Assembly: GCA_965116765.1 (NCBI GenBank)
Contig: OZ220718.1
Location: 2,232,001 to 2,296,000, forward strand
DNA length: 64,000 nt
Direction: 5' to 3'
Origin: JAJEEA01 sp965116765
GTDB taxonomy: Bacteria > Acidobacteriota > Vicinamibacteria > Vicinamibacterales > UBA8438
The notes under the pieces were generated by a model. The model had not been told where the DNA came from. It ran no database searches and worked only from the letters and a program-made list of their open reading frames with translations. The position numbers and the translations under genes were made by a program. Positions 52,698 through 60,436 of this stretch are shown here, one piece after another. Position 1 is the first letter of the stretch; each line of letters begins with the position of its first letter.

Positions 52698-53222
52698 ATG
52701 CCGAACCCGCGACTCTCCATCTCCACCGCCGACATCACGAAGCTCGCCGTCGACGCGATCGTGAACGCCGCGAACACCCGCCTCCTGGGCGGCGGGGGCG
52801 TGGACGGCGCCATCCACCGGGCGGCGGGGCCGGGTCTGCTCGCGGAATGCCGCTCCCTCGGAGGCTGCGCCACCGGCAGCGCGAAGATCACCGGCGGCTA
52901 CGACCTGCCGGCGCGTCACGTGATCCATGCGGTGGGGCCGGTCTGGCACGAGGGGACGCGCGACGAGGCCGAGCAGCTCGCCGGCTGCTACCGACGGGCC
53001 ATCGAGCTGGCGGGCGAGCACCAGTTGAAGACCATCGCGTTCGCCGCCATCAGTTGCGGCATCTACGGATACCCGCCGGACGAGGCCGCGACGGTCGCGG
53101 TCGGCGCGGTCCGGGCCGCGCTCGCCGGCGCGCCGTCGATCGAGGAGGTCACCTTCGTCTGCTTCGAGCCTCGGGTGAAGGCCGCGTTCGAGCGGGCGCT
53201 CGCGTCCGGCCACGGCGGCTGA
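52698..53222 (+). CDS. Macro domain protein (O-acetyl-ADP-ribose deacetylase type)
   Basis: 174 residues, a single macro domain: AVDAIVNAANTRLLGGGGVD, GAIHRAAG, GYDLPARHVIHAVGPVW and AISCGIYGYPPDEAA, giving the ADP-ribose loops. Family members remove acetyl from O-acetyl-ADP-ribose or reverse ADP-ribosylation. Acts in the cytoplasm. ATG 52698, with the upstream TTG as a less likely start. No NAD-consuming partner gene is nearby. Confidence 0.9.
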   Translation: MPNPRLSISTADITKLAVDAIVNAANTRLLGGGGVDGAIHRAAGPGLLAECRSLGGCATGSAKITGGYDLPARHVIHAVGPVWHEGTRDEAEQLAGCYRRAIELAGEHQLKTIAFAAISCGIYGYPPDEAATVAVGAVRAALAGAPSIEEVTFVCFEPRVKAAFERALASGHGG

Positions 53223-53364
53223 GGGTCGCGATATCTGCGTCCACTTCTTCCCATTCCCGATTGATCCGTTCCGCCTCGACGGCGTCCGCTCGATACGCCT
53301 CTTCGAGGCGGCGGTCGAGTTCCGAAACGGTCATCCGGGTTCCGGCGGCGGGGTTCGTGGACAT
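53149..53364 (-). CDS. Small hypothetical protein, antitoxin-like
   Basis: About 71 residues: MSTNPAAGTRMTVSELDRRL, then LEEAYRADAVEAERINREWE and a basic tail. The acidic helix after a short flexible start resembles small antitoxins, but the family is not recognised. It overlaps the 3' end of the macro domain gene on the other strand by 74 bases. Could be a chance frame. Confidence 0.35.
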   Translation of the reverse strand: MSTNPAAGTRMTVSELDRRLEEAYRADAVEAERINREWEEVDADIATLSRRGRTRAPARTRPSPEARSRRR

Positions 53365-53439
53365 CGGAACTCTCTCGGGCCTTTCCGCGACGGCTCCGAG
53401 GATCATACCCTCGGCAACCGAACGCGTTCTCAGCGAGGA

Positions 53440-53574
53440 ATGGCTGATCCGGTTGCCTGGTACGACGCCAACGCCGAGACCGCCGCGCCCCGCTACGAGC
53501 GGGTCAGGTCAGAACGGCTGCACGGCTGGGTGGCGGAGCTGTTGCCGGCGGCGCCGGCGACCGCGCTCGACGTC
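53440..53574 (+). pseudogene. SAM-dependent methyltransferase, N-terminal fragment
   Basis: Reads ADPVAWYDANAETAAPRYER, then VRSERLHGWVAELLPAAP and ATALDV, the opening of a class I methyltransferase. The expected continuation, a glycine-rich SAM motif (GAGSGRDA type), is replaced at 53575 by unrelated sequence. Only 45 codons are left. The frame runs on to 54090 without protein-like content. Confidence 0.5.
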
Positions 53575-53805
53575 GCATGCTCGTCGAGCGTTGCATCGCC
53601 GACGAGGACACTGGAACGACCCACGTGCGGTGGACCCGGATGGCGGTGCGTTGCCGGGCGCGCTCGACGCGTCACCTTGAGCGGCGTGGAGACGGTTCGG
53701 AAGCAGGCCGGCGCGCTTCGACCGCGCGCACCGAGCCTGGCCATCACGTTGGCCGTGACGGCCCGGGCGCGGTGGTGGTTTCGGGGGCGCCGACCGCGTC
53801 CCGGT

Positions 53806-54033
53806 CTACGCGGCGCGCGCTCCACAGCTCCGCGAAGCGTCGCGCACAGCGCGACGGCACCGGAAGCAGAGGTCGTGGTGCCGTTCCCGGTTGACCCGTC
53901 GCTTCCAGGTGTAGCGCGTGCAGAACGCGTCCCGCCTGCCGCAACGGCGGCACAGCTTGCCGTGCCGGGCGACTCGGGTTCTCGAGCCGCGGGACCGTCG
54001 ATCCGCGTCCGCCGACATTTCCAGATTGGTCAT
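53806..54033 (-). CDS. Small zinc-ribbon-like protein
   Basis: 75 residues. The cysteine pattern KLCRRCGRRDAFCTRYTWKR, then HHDLCFRCRRAVRD, forms two CxxC pairs as in zinc ribbons; the rest is highly basic. The ATG at 54033 has a GGAGG upstream, which is unusually good for a random frame. Function unknown; nucleic acid binding is possible. Confidence 0.45.
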   Translation of the reverse strand: MTNLEMSADADRRSRGSRTRVARHGKLCRRCGRRDAFCTRYTWKRRVNRERHHDLCFRCRRAVRDASRSCGARAA

Positions 54034-54427
54034 GCCCTGCCTCCGCGTGTCCTTCACCAATGGTATCGGCCGTTTCCGCAGCGACCGTGAACCCCGATCC
54101 GGGGTCGCGCCGCTTCGTCGGCCTGATCAGTAAGACGCAATCGGACCGGCACGTGGTTCCCGACGAAGCGGATGCAGCCCCGACCGAACCGGGGGAAATC
54201 AAGGCAACGACGCGCGAACCTGCGGTGTTCCGGGACTCGTACTCCCGTTTCGCATGGATATTCGGGAGTATCGATCCCGTTTCGCACAAGTCCCGTCACG
54301 GGCATCGCCGAAGCCGCCCACGGCGGCCCGCGCTCAGGGCAGGCGCAACGCCGCGCCCCCCCCGGCAGGCCGGGGCCGGCCACCTGCACCACGATGTACT
54401 GCCGGCCCCCGTGGAGGCGGCCCGCGG
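54034..54427. other. Intergenic region with duplicated 3' end of the PQQ gene
   Basis: The right part (54326-54418) is a copy of the last 90 bases of the adjoining dehydrogenase gene. Left of it, 54034-54325 shows no gene. Confidence 0.5.
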
Positions 54428-54513
54428 TCAGGGCAGGCGCAACGCCGCGAGCGCCCCCGGCAGGCCGGGGCCGGCCACCTGCACCACGATGTACTGCCGG
54501 CCATCGTGGAGGT
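54326..54513. repeat. 94-base tandem duplication of the 3' end of the PQQ gene
   Basis: 54326-54418 and 54420-54513 are near-identical (both read CAGGGCAGGCGCAACGCCGC, then GCACCACGATGTACTGCCGG). The right copy is the genuine 3' end of the dehydrogenase gene, encoding QYIVVQVAGPGLPG; the left one is untranslated after the stop. Confidence 0.85.
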
Positions 54514-56461
54514 AGCCCATCATGCCGTACTGGCCCGAGGCGGGCAGCTCGACGGTGCCGACCCGCTCACCGGTCCGCTTGTCGAGGGCGTGCAGGCGCG
54601 GGGTGCCGCCGGTGCCCTCGGCGGTGACGACGAGGGTGCGGGTGACCATGGTCACCGGATGCGACAAGAGGCCGGTGTTGGGCAGGTCCACCCCCTGCAG
54701 CGCGGGGTGGTTGCGGATGCGCTCCGGCGTGTCGCCGTTCGGCGTCTCCCAGAGGTGCTCGCCGGTGTTCATGTCGATGGCGACGATGCGGCTGTACGGC
54801 GGCTTGAAGATGGGCAGCCCCTGCGGCCCGCGGAAGTCGCCGCGGTTCAGCACCGCGAACTCGCTGATGGTCCGGCCCGTGGTCTTGATGTCCTCGGGGA
54901 CGTCGATGAGGGCGCCCGGCACGATGTTCTCGGACCGGCAGCCGCGGCGGGTCCCCACGTAGAGGATGCCGGTCTCGGGGTCGGCCGAGGTCGGCCCGTG
55001 GATGTTCGACGCCCCGCTCGGGCAGCTCACGAACGACCGGAGGCCGGACGGGTGCCCGCGCTGGATGGGCGGGTTGAAGATGGGCCCGAGGCGGTAGTTG
55101 CGGGTGATCTCCAGCGCCTCGGCCCGCAGCTCGGGGGTGAAGTCGATCAGGTCGTCCTCGGTCAGGCCCTGCATCTCGTAGGCGGCGGGCCGCGTGGGCA
55201 TGGGCTGCGTCGGCGAGAGGCGCTCGCCCGGCACCTCGGACTGCGGCACCGGCCGCTCCTCGATGGGCCAGACGGGCTCGCCCGTCGCCCGGTCGAAGGT
55301 GTAGGCCCAGCCCTGCTTGGTGGCCTGCACCACGATGCGGCGCGGTTGCCCGTCGACGGTCACGTCGAGGGCCACCGGGGCGGTGGGGTTGTCGAAGTTC
55401 CAGATGTCGTGGTGCACGGTCTGGAAGTGCCAGCGGCGCTCGCCGGTGCGGACGTCGAGGGCGATGACGCTGGTGCCGAAGAGCCCGTCCCCGGGCCGGA
55501 ACCCGCCGTAGAAGTCGATGGTGGGCGGGTTGGTCGGGATGTAGACGAGCCCCAGCTCGGGGTCGGCCGACATGGGCGCCCACGACGAGACGTCGCCGGT
55601 CCACTGCCAGGCGTCGTTCTCCCACGTCTCGTGGCCGAACTCGCCGGGCCGCGGGATGACGTTGAACTTCCAGAGGTGCTCGCCGGTGCGGGCGTCATAG
55701 CCCAGGATGTCGCCGGGCACGTTCTCGATGCGGGTCTGGTTGTAGCCCTGCTCGGCCGAGTTGCCCACCACGACCACCCCGTCGACGACGATGGGCGGCG
55801 ACGAGCTGGTGATGTAACCCAGCTCGCGGGGAATGCCGAAATCGGGGTCGTAGGCGCCGTCCCAGCTCAGCCACGGCCCCCAGTCGGCGATGAGGTCGGG
55901 CAGCAGGTCGACCACGCCGGTACCCGGGAACCCCGGCAGGGGCACCGCCGTCCCCCAGTCCTCGAGGGGCAGCCCGGTGCGTGCGTCGAGGGCGTAGAGG
56001 AAGAAGGCGGGGCTGATGGTGTAGATGACGCCGCGGCCGTCGATCTCGCCCCAGGCGACGCCCTTGCCATAGCCGTTCCGCATGCCCCGGTCGAAGCGGG
56101 TGGTGTGGGGCTCGCGGAACGTCCAGAGGGTCTCGCCGCTCGCGGGGTCGATGGCGACCACCGTGCGGCGCTCGCCGGCCACCGTGTACAGGGTGCCGTC
56201 GACGTAGATGGGGGTCGAGCGGGACACCGCGAGCCGCGAGGGCCCGAAGTTGTCGCCCCGCCAGATCCACGCCACCTCGAGGTCGTCGAAGTTGTCGGCG
56301 GTGATCTGATCGAGGGCCGAGTAGCGGGTGTGCGCGGCGTCGCCCCCGATGTAGCGCCATTCGCCGGCGTCCTGGGCGGGCGCCGAGGCCGCGGCCGCCA
56401 GGAGGATGGCCGTAACGATGCCTGCCCGCAGCCGGCTCGCGGGGAATGCCATGACTGTCAT
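54428..56461 (-). CDS. Periplasmic PQQ-dependent dehydrogenase
   Basis: 677 residues. Sec signal (LRAGIVTAILLAAAASAPAQ), then an eight-bladed quinoprotein propeller (GEWRYIGGDAAHTRYSALDQ first blade; VVAIDPASGETLWTFREP). Close paralogue of the protein at 23983-26154. It is the last gene of an operon with a cytochrome c gene directly upstream (14 bases), its likely electron acceptor. GGGAAGGGA precedes ATG 56461. The substrate is not readable. Its 3' end is duplicated in the following spacer. Confidence 0.9.
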   Translation of the reverse strand: MTVMAFPASRLRAGIVTAILLAAAASAPAQDAGEWRYIGGDAAHTRYSALDQITADNFDDLEVAWIWRGDNFGPSRLAVSRSTPIYVDGTLYTVAGERRTVVAIDPASGETLWTFREPHTTRFDRGMRNGYGKGVAWGEIDGRGVIYTISPAFFLYALDARTGLPLEDWGTAVPLPGFPGTGVVDLLPDLIADWGPWLSWDGAYDPDFGIPRELGYITSSSPPIVVDGVVVVGNSAEQGYNQTRIENVPGDILGYDARTGEHLWKFNVIPRPGEFGHETWENDAWQWTGDVSSWAPMSADPELGLVYIPTNPPTIDFYGGFRPGDGLFGTSVIALDVRTGERRWHFQTVHHDIWNFDNPTAPVALDVTVDGQPRRIVVQATKQGWAYTFDRATGEPVWPIEERPVPQSEVPGERLSPTQPMPTRPAAYEMQGLTEDDLIDFTPELRAEALEITRNYRLGPIFNPPIQRGHPSGLRSFVSCPSGASNIHGPTSADPETGILYVGTRRGCRSENIVPGALIDVPEDIKTTGRTISEFAVLNRGDFRGPQGLPIFKPPYSRIVAIDMNTGEHLWETPNGDTPERIRNHPALQGVDLPNTGLLSHPVTMVTRTLVVTAEGTGGTPRLHALDKRTGERVGTVELPASGQYGMMGYLHDGRQYIVVQVAGPGLPGALAALRLP

Positions 56462-56475
56462 CGCTTGTCCCTTCC

Positions 56476-57036
56476 CTATCGCGCCGGCGGCGAGACGATC
56501 TCCAACTGTCCGAGCGCACGCACGTTCGTGGGCAGATCGGCGTCTCCGGCGGGATAGCCGTTGACCTGCAGCAGATAGGCAACGATGGCGGCGTACTCGG
56601 CGGGGCTGAGGCTGCCCGGATCGGCCTCGGGCATCAGCGTCGAGATCGTCTCGAACAGCTCGCCCACGGGCCGGCCCACCCAGCCTATGCGGAACCGGCC
56701 GCCCGAGAATTCGCCCGTGTCGTGGCACGCGGCGCACACGTCGCTGAACGTGCGCTCGCCGCGCGACGCCTGGGCCGGCGTGAAGACGCCGTCGAGCAAC
56801 GAGCCGGCGGACGACTGCGCCGAGGAAGCCTCCGTCGGCGAGGCGCCGCCGGCCCCGGCCATGACGAGACCGGCCGCGAGGGCCAGGGTCGAGGCCCCCG
56901 ACGCGAAACCTCGCCGCGAGCCCCCCCGTGCGTCCCGGGCGTTTCTCCCATCCGTGGACGGAAAGACCCGCCCCGACGCGAAACCCCGACGCGAGACCCC
57001 CGGTGCGGGACGACGGTGATCAACGCCGCCCCTCAC
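56476..57036 (-). CDS. Class I cytochrome c
   Basis: 186 residues. Heme motif CAACH at 101-105 with MPEADPGSLSPAEYAAIVAYLLQ as the C-terminal helix and the methionine ligand in STLMPEAD. The N-terminal 60 residues are odd: SRRGFASG occurs twice because a 75-base direct repeat falls inside the coding region, and the hydrophobic signal (ASTLALAAGLVMAG) comes only after it. The only usable start before the signal is GTG 57036, which overlaps the upstream stop (GTGA). Probably carries electrons from the PQQ enzyme or the sulfite dehydrogenase. Confidence 0.8.
   Translation of the reverse strand: MRGGVDHRRPAPGVSRRGFASGRVFPSTDGRNARDARGGSRRGFASGASTLALAAGLVMAGAGGASPTEASSAQSSAGSLLDGVFTPAQASRGERTFSDVCAACHDTGEFSGGRFRIGWVGRPVGELFETISTLMPEADPGSLSPAEYAAIVAYLLQVNGYPAGDADLPTNVRALGQLEIVSPPAR
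56901..57005. repeat. Direct repeat pair, 75-base spacing, inside the cytochrome gene
   Basis: ACGCGAAACC and its flanks occur at about 56901 and 56976 (CCCGACGCGAAACC, then CGCGAG and CCCCC). The repeat falls in the N-terminal coding region of the cytochrome c gene and makes SRRGFASG appear twice. Confidence 0.65.
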
Positions 57037-58556
57037 TGCTCACCCCCGGCTTCGCGCTCGACGGCGCGCGACGACGTCAGCAGGTTGGTCATGCCGTAGT
57101 TCCCCTCGTGGCAGGCGTACTCGAAGAGCGGCCCCTCGGCGGGACGCCACGGGACCTCGCCGGTCCAGGGACGCGTCCACACCGACGGGTCGCTCACCGT
57201 GAACTCGTAGCGGACGGCGTCGTCGGCCACCCGGGTGAACCGCTCGACCACGCGGCGGCCGACGCTCGAGCCGAGGTAGTCGGCCTGCTCGTAGAAGTTG
57301 CCGGTCTCGACGACGAGGGTGTCCCCTTCCCAGCGCCCGCGCGAGACGCCGAGCCACTGGACGACGTGGTCGGGCAGAGGCGGCCGGTCCGTCACGGGAA
57401 TGAAGCGGATGTCGTGAATCTGCTCCTGGAAGATGACGACCCAGCCCGGCGACTGCAGCACGTGCACGTGGTTGTTGTAGCCGCTCGACGTGATGGGCAC
57501 GGGCCGGTAGACGAGGCAGCGGTCGCCGAGATCCATGTCCTCGGGCCCGTGCGCCGGCACGCGCCCGCGCTTGGCGGCGGCCAGGCGCTGCGCCTCGGGG
57601 GTGGCGGCGCGGGCCAGCGCCTCGGGCGTGCGCGGCGGCAGGCGGCCGTCGGCGGGCTCGGTGATGAGCGAGGTGCGGCCGATGGAGATGCCGCGGTCCC
57701 ACCAGAACTGGTTGTAGGCCAGGGCCACGTCCTGCTCGCGGGTCAGCTCGGACCGGCGCTCGGAGGTGGCCCGGATCTCGGAGGCGTGGTTCGCAGCCGC
57801 CACCTCTTCCTCGGTCAGCAGCTCGCGGCCCGCGTACTCGGCGGGGCGCTCGAGGGGGGTGATGGTCCCGTGGTTCCAGACCCCCTGCAGGTCGGGGTCG
57901 CCCCACGGCGTGCGCGGCGCCGCCGGCCGGGCGTCGGCCACCGCGGCGGCCGGCGGCGGCGCGGCAGCCGGAGCTCCCCGCCGGGCCGCGCCGGACGCCA
58001 CGCCCACGTCGGGACGGGCATCGGGCACGAAGCCGTCGCGGTTGGGCATCTCGACCCGCGGCAGGGTGGCGGCGTCGACGGGGTCGTCCTCGCCGACGAG
58101 GTCGTTGAGGTAGAGCACGTAGGCGACCACCGCGTAGACCTCGTCGGTCGAGAGCGAGCCGGGCTGGTTGAACGGCATGGCCCGGTTCACGTAGTCCCAC
58201 AGGGTGGTGGCGGCGGGCCAGTAGCTGCCCACCGTCTTCCGCGCCCCGTCGCCGGCCAGCGATCCCTGGCCGCCGGCGAGCCGGTCGTCCGGGCCCTCCT
58301 GCCCCGTCGGCCCGTGGCAGACGGCGCAGCGGCGGTCGTAGAGGGCCCGGCCCTCGGCCGCGGTCCCGCCGCCCGCCGGCAGCCCCTCGCCGTCGGGCCC
58401 GACGATCGGCCCCCAGGCGGCGATCTCCTCCGGCGTCGCCAGCGTGCCGAGATCCGTCAGTCGTGCACCGCCGGACGTCTGCGCCCACACCGCGCCGGCG
58501 CAGAGCAACGGCAACGCCATCGCGGCCAGCGCCGCCCGCACACGCCGTTCGGACAT
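57033..58556 (-). CDS. Cytochrome c fused to a PDLQGVW domain
   Basis: 507 residues. Sec signal (AALAAMALPLLCAGAVWAQ). Residues 40-170 are a SoxD/sulfite dehydrogenase cytochrome-like module: RRCAVCHGPTGQEGPDDRLA with CAVCH at 77-81 and MPFNQPGSLSTDEVYAVVAY as the second half. After a linker the C-terminal 330 residues are the PDLQGVW family domain (WGDPDLQGVWNHGTITPLER) also found alone at 11512-12585. The start has GAGAGG. The upstream gene is the sulfite dehydrogenase molybdenum subunit, so this is likely its electron acceptor. The fused domain is unexplained. Confidence 0.8.
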   Translation of the reverse strand: MSERRVRAALAAMALPLLCAGAVWAQTSGGARLTDLGTLATPEEIAAWGPIVGPDGEGLPAGGGTAAEGRALYDRRCAVCHGPTGQEGPDDRLAGGQGSLAGDGARKTVGSYWPAATTLWDYVNRAMPFNQPGSLSTDEVYAVVAYVLYLNDLVGEDDPVDAATLPRVEMPNRDGFVPDARPDVGVASGAARRGAPAAAPPPAAAVADARPAAPRTPWGDPDLQGVWNHGTITPLERPAEYAGRELLTEEEVAAANHASEIRATSERRSELTREQDVALAYNQFWWDRGISIGRTSLITEPADGRLPPRTPEALARAATPEAQRLAAAKRGRVPAHGPEDMDLGDRCLVYRPVPITSSGYNNHVHVLQSPGWVVIFQEQIHDIRFIPVTDRPPLPDHVVQWLGVSRGRWEGDTLVVETGNFYEQADYLGSSVGRRVVERFTRVADDAVRYEFTVSDPSVWTRPWTGEVPWRPAEGPLFEYACHEGNYGMTNLLTSSRAVEREAGGEQ

Positions 58557-58590
58557 CGTTCCTCTCCACCCGGCCGTCCGACCGGACGCG

Positions 58591-58716
58591 CCGGCCCGTT
58601 CACCCGTCGACGTTCGCGGCCCGTGCGCCGGGCGGGGCGCGCCGGCCCCCTCGGACATCGACGCGCCCCGCCCGGCCATCGACGCCGACCCGCAGGCCCG
58701 TTCACACATCGACGTT
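58591..58716. repeat. Degenerate repeats of about 50 bases in the SoxC-cytochrome spacer
   Basis: Units begin at about 58591, 58642 and 58692 (GGCCCGTTCAC and variants followed by ATCGACG or GTCGACG). They fill the 145-base spacer and reach into the end of the upstream gene. Confidence 0.5.
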
Positions 58717-59937
58717 CTCCACCCCGCCGTCGGCCCGGATGCGCCAAGCCTGCAGCGCGTTGTTGTGGTAGCTCGAGCGCGTGCCCCGCGCCGCGATCAG
58801 CGCGTCGCGGGTCGGCTGCCGGTCGCCGGTCTCGTCGATGCAGCGGGAGACCAGGGTCACCGGCGAGCCGTCCCAGCGCCAGTCGAGGCGGAACCGGGTG
58901 TGGGCCAGGGGCAGCACCGGCTCCTGGAGCCGCGCCTCCGCCCACGAGCCGCCGCCGTCGGTCGAGACCTCGACCCCGCGCACCAGGCCGCGGCCCGACC
59001 ACGCGAGCCCCGAGATCTGGTAGTAGCCCGGCCCGTCGAGCCGCTGCCCGCCCGACGGCCGCGTGATGACCGACTTGGCGTCCATCACGAAGGTGAACTG
59101 CCGCGCCTCGCCGTTGGGCATCAGGTCGGTGTACTTCGAGGTCTCCTCGCGGGTCTGCCAGGCGCGGTCGACGAGCTGCATGCGCCGCAGCCACTTGATG
59201 GAGATGTTGCCCTCCCACCCCGGAATCAGCAGCCGCAGCGGGTACCCCTGGGCCGGCCGCAGCGCCTCGCCGTTCTGGCCCCAGGCGACCAGCACGTCGT
59301 CCATCGCCTTGTCGAGGGGCACGCTGCGCGTCATGCGGCACGCGTCGGCCCCCTCGGCCACCAGCCAGCGGGCCTCGGGCCGCACCCCCGCCTCGCCGAG
59401 GAGCACCGACAGCGGCACCCCCGTCCACTCGCTGCAGCTCGTCATGCCGAACGCGGCCTGGGCGTCGGTGTCGGGCTGGGCGGGCGACCACTTCACCCGG
59501 CCGTTGCCCGAGCACTCGATGAAGTACACGCGGTTGACGGCCGGCAGCCGCCGCAGCTCGGCCATCGTGAACACGAGCGGCCGGTCGACGAGGCCGCCGA
59601 TGGCCAGCCGATGTTCGGCCGGATCGATGTCGGGAATGCCCGCGTGGTGCCGCTCGAAGTGCAGCTCCGACGGGGTGATGCTGCCGTCGAGGTCCTGGAG
59701 CGGGGTGAGGCTGCCCGCCGCCTGGTCGTAGCGCGAGGCGCGCACGCGGCGGGTGGCGACCTCGAACCGGGAGCGGCCACCGTAGGCGCTGACCCCCGCG
59801 CCGAGCGAGCGCCCGGCGCGCTCCTGGCCGGCAGCCGGCACCGCGGGCAGGGCGACCGCGGCGGACCCGAGGGCGGCGGCCTTGAGGAATCCCCGGCGGC
59901 TTCGCCGGGACGGGGGCCGGGTGTCACGCTCGGGCAT
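58702..59937 (-). CDS. Sulfite dehydrogenase molybdenum subunit, SoxC-like
   Basis: 411 residues with a Tat signal (SRRSRRGFLKAAALGSAAVA). The sulfite-oxidase fold is recognised from RLAIGGLVDRPLVFTMAELR, YFIECSGNGRVKWSP with the molybdenum-binding Cys142, and GYPLRLLIPGWEGNISIKWL. SoxC works with a cytochrome (SoxD) in thiosulfate or sulfite oxidation; a cytochrome-type partner is encoded directly downstream. Whether the complete Sox pathway exists cannot be seen here. AAGGTG precedes the ATG. A sigma-70-like promoter lies at 60162-60190. Confidence 0.85.
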   Translation of the reverse strand: MPERDTRPPSRRSRRGFLKAAALGSAAVALPAVPAAGQERAGRSLGAGVSAYGGRSRFEVATRRVRASRYDQAAGSLTPLQDLDGSITPSELHFERHHAGIPDIDPAEHRLAIGGLVDRPLVFTMAELRRLPAVNRVYFIECSGNGRVKWSPAQPDTDAQAAFGMTSCSEWTGVPLSVLLGEAGVRPEARWLVAEGADACRMTRSVPLDKAMDDVLVAWGQNGEALRPAQGYPLRLLIPGWEGNISIKWLRRMQLVDRAWQTREETSKYTDLMPNGEARQFTFVMDAKSVITRPSGGQRLDGPGYYQISGLAWSGRGLVRGVEVSTDGGGSWAEARLQEPVLPLAHTRFRLDWRWDGSPVTLVSRCIDETGDRQPTRDALIAARGTRSSYHNNALQAWRIRADGGVENVDV

Positions 59938-60436
59938 CGGTGCACCTTCTGGCGGGACCCCGCGGCGGTGCGAGATCCGCGCAATCTGCACTGGAGCAAT
60001 CCGAGACGGAACGCCCGGGCGCTGGACCGGCGATCTCGGCGCTACTCGGGAACTCCGCCACGGGGGGCTAGCACTCGGGGTCCCAGGAACGGCGGAGGGA
60101 GCAACGCCCACGGGCCGAGGCAATCCGCCCGCCGGTGCTGGAACCTGACGCGATTTCACATAGCCTATGGGGCCGGCCGGGGGCTGTCAATGCTCGGTCG
60201 GCGGGCGTTCGGTCGGCCCGCACGGAGCCCCAGGGACCCGTCCGAGACTTCCGTACCGGTCGGAGCGGTGGCCATCGACGGCGATTCTCGACGACGCGTC
60301 GACCTGTGTAGTGCGCCCCGTCGAAACCGTGCCGAACGCGGTCGACGCGCCGTCCCGTCGTCGTGGACGGCCGGGACGCCTCCCGCCGGACCACAAGGCC
60401 CGGGACCGCGGTCGTTTCCGGACCGGTGTCTCCCGA
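59938..60436. other. Intergenic region upstream of the sulfite dehydrogenase operon
   Basis: 499 bases. Apart from the promoter at 60162-60190, no gene, RNA or repeat was found. The stop of Pnkp is at its right border. Confidence 0.4.
60162..60190 (-). promoter_or_regulatory. Probable sigma-70 promoter of the SoxC operon
   Basis: On the minus strand TTGACA (60185-60190), 17 bases, TAGGCT (60162-60167). It reads towards SoxC with a leader of about 220 bases. Confidence 0.5.
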
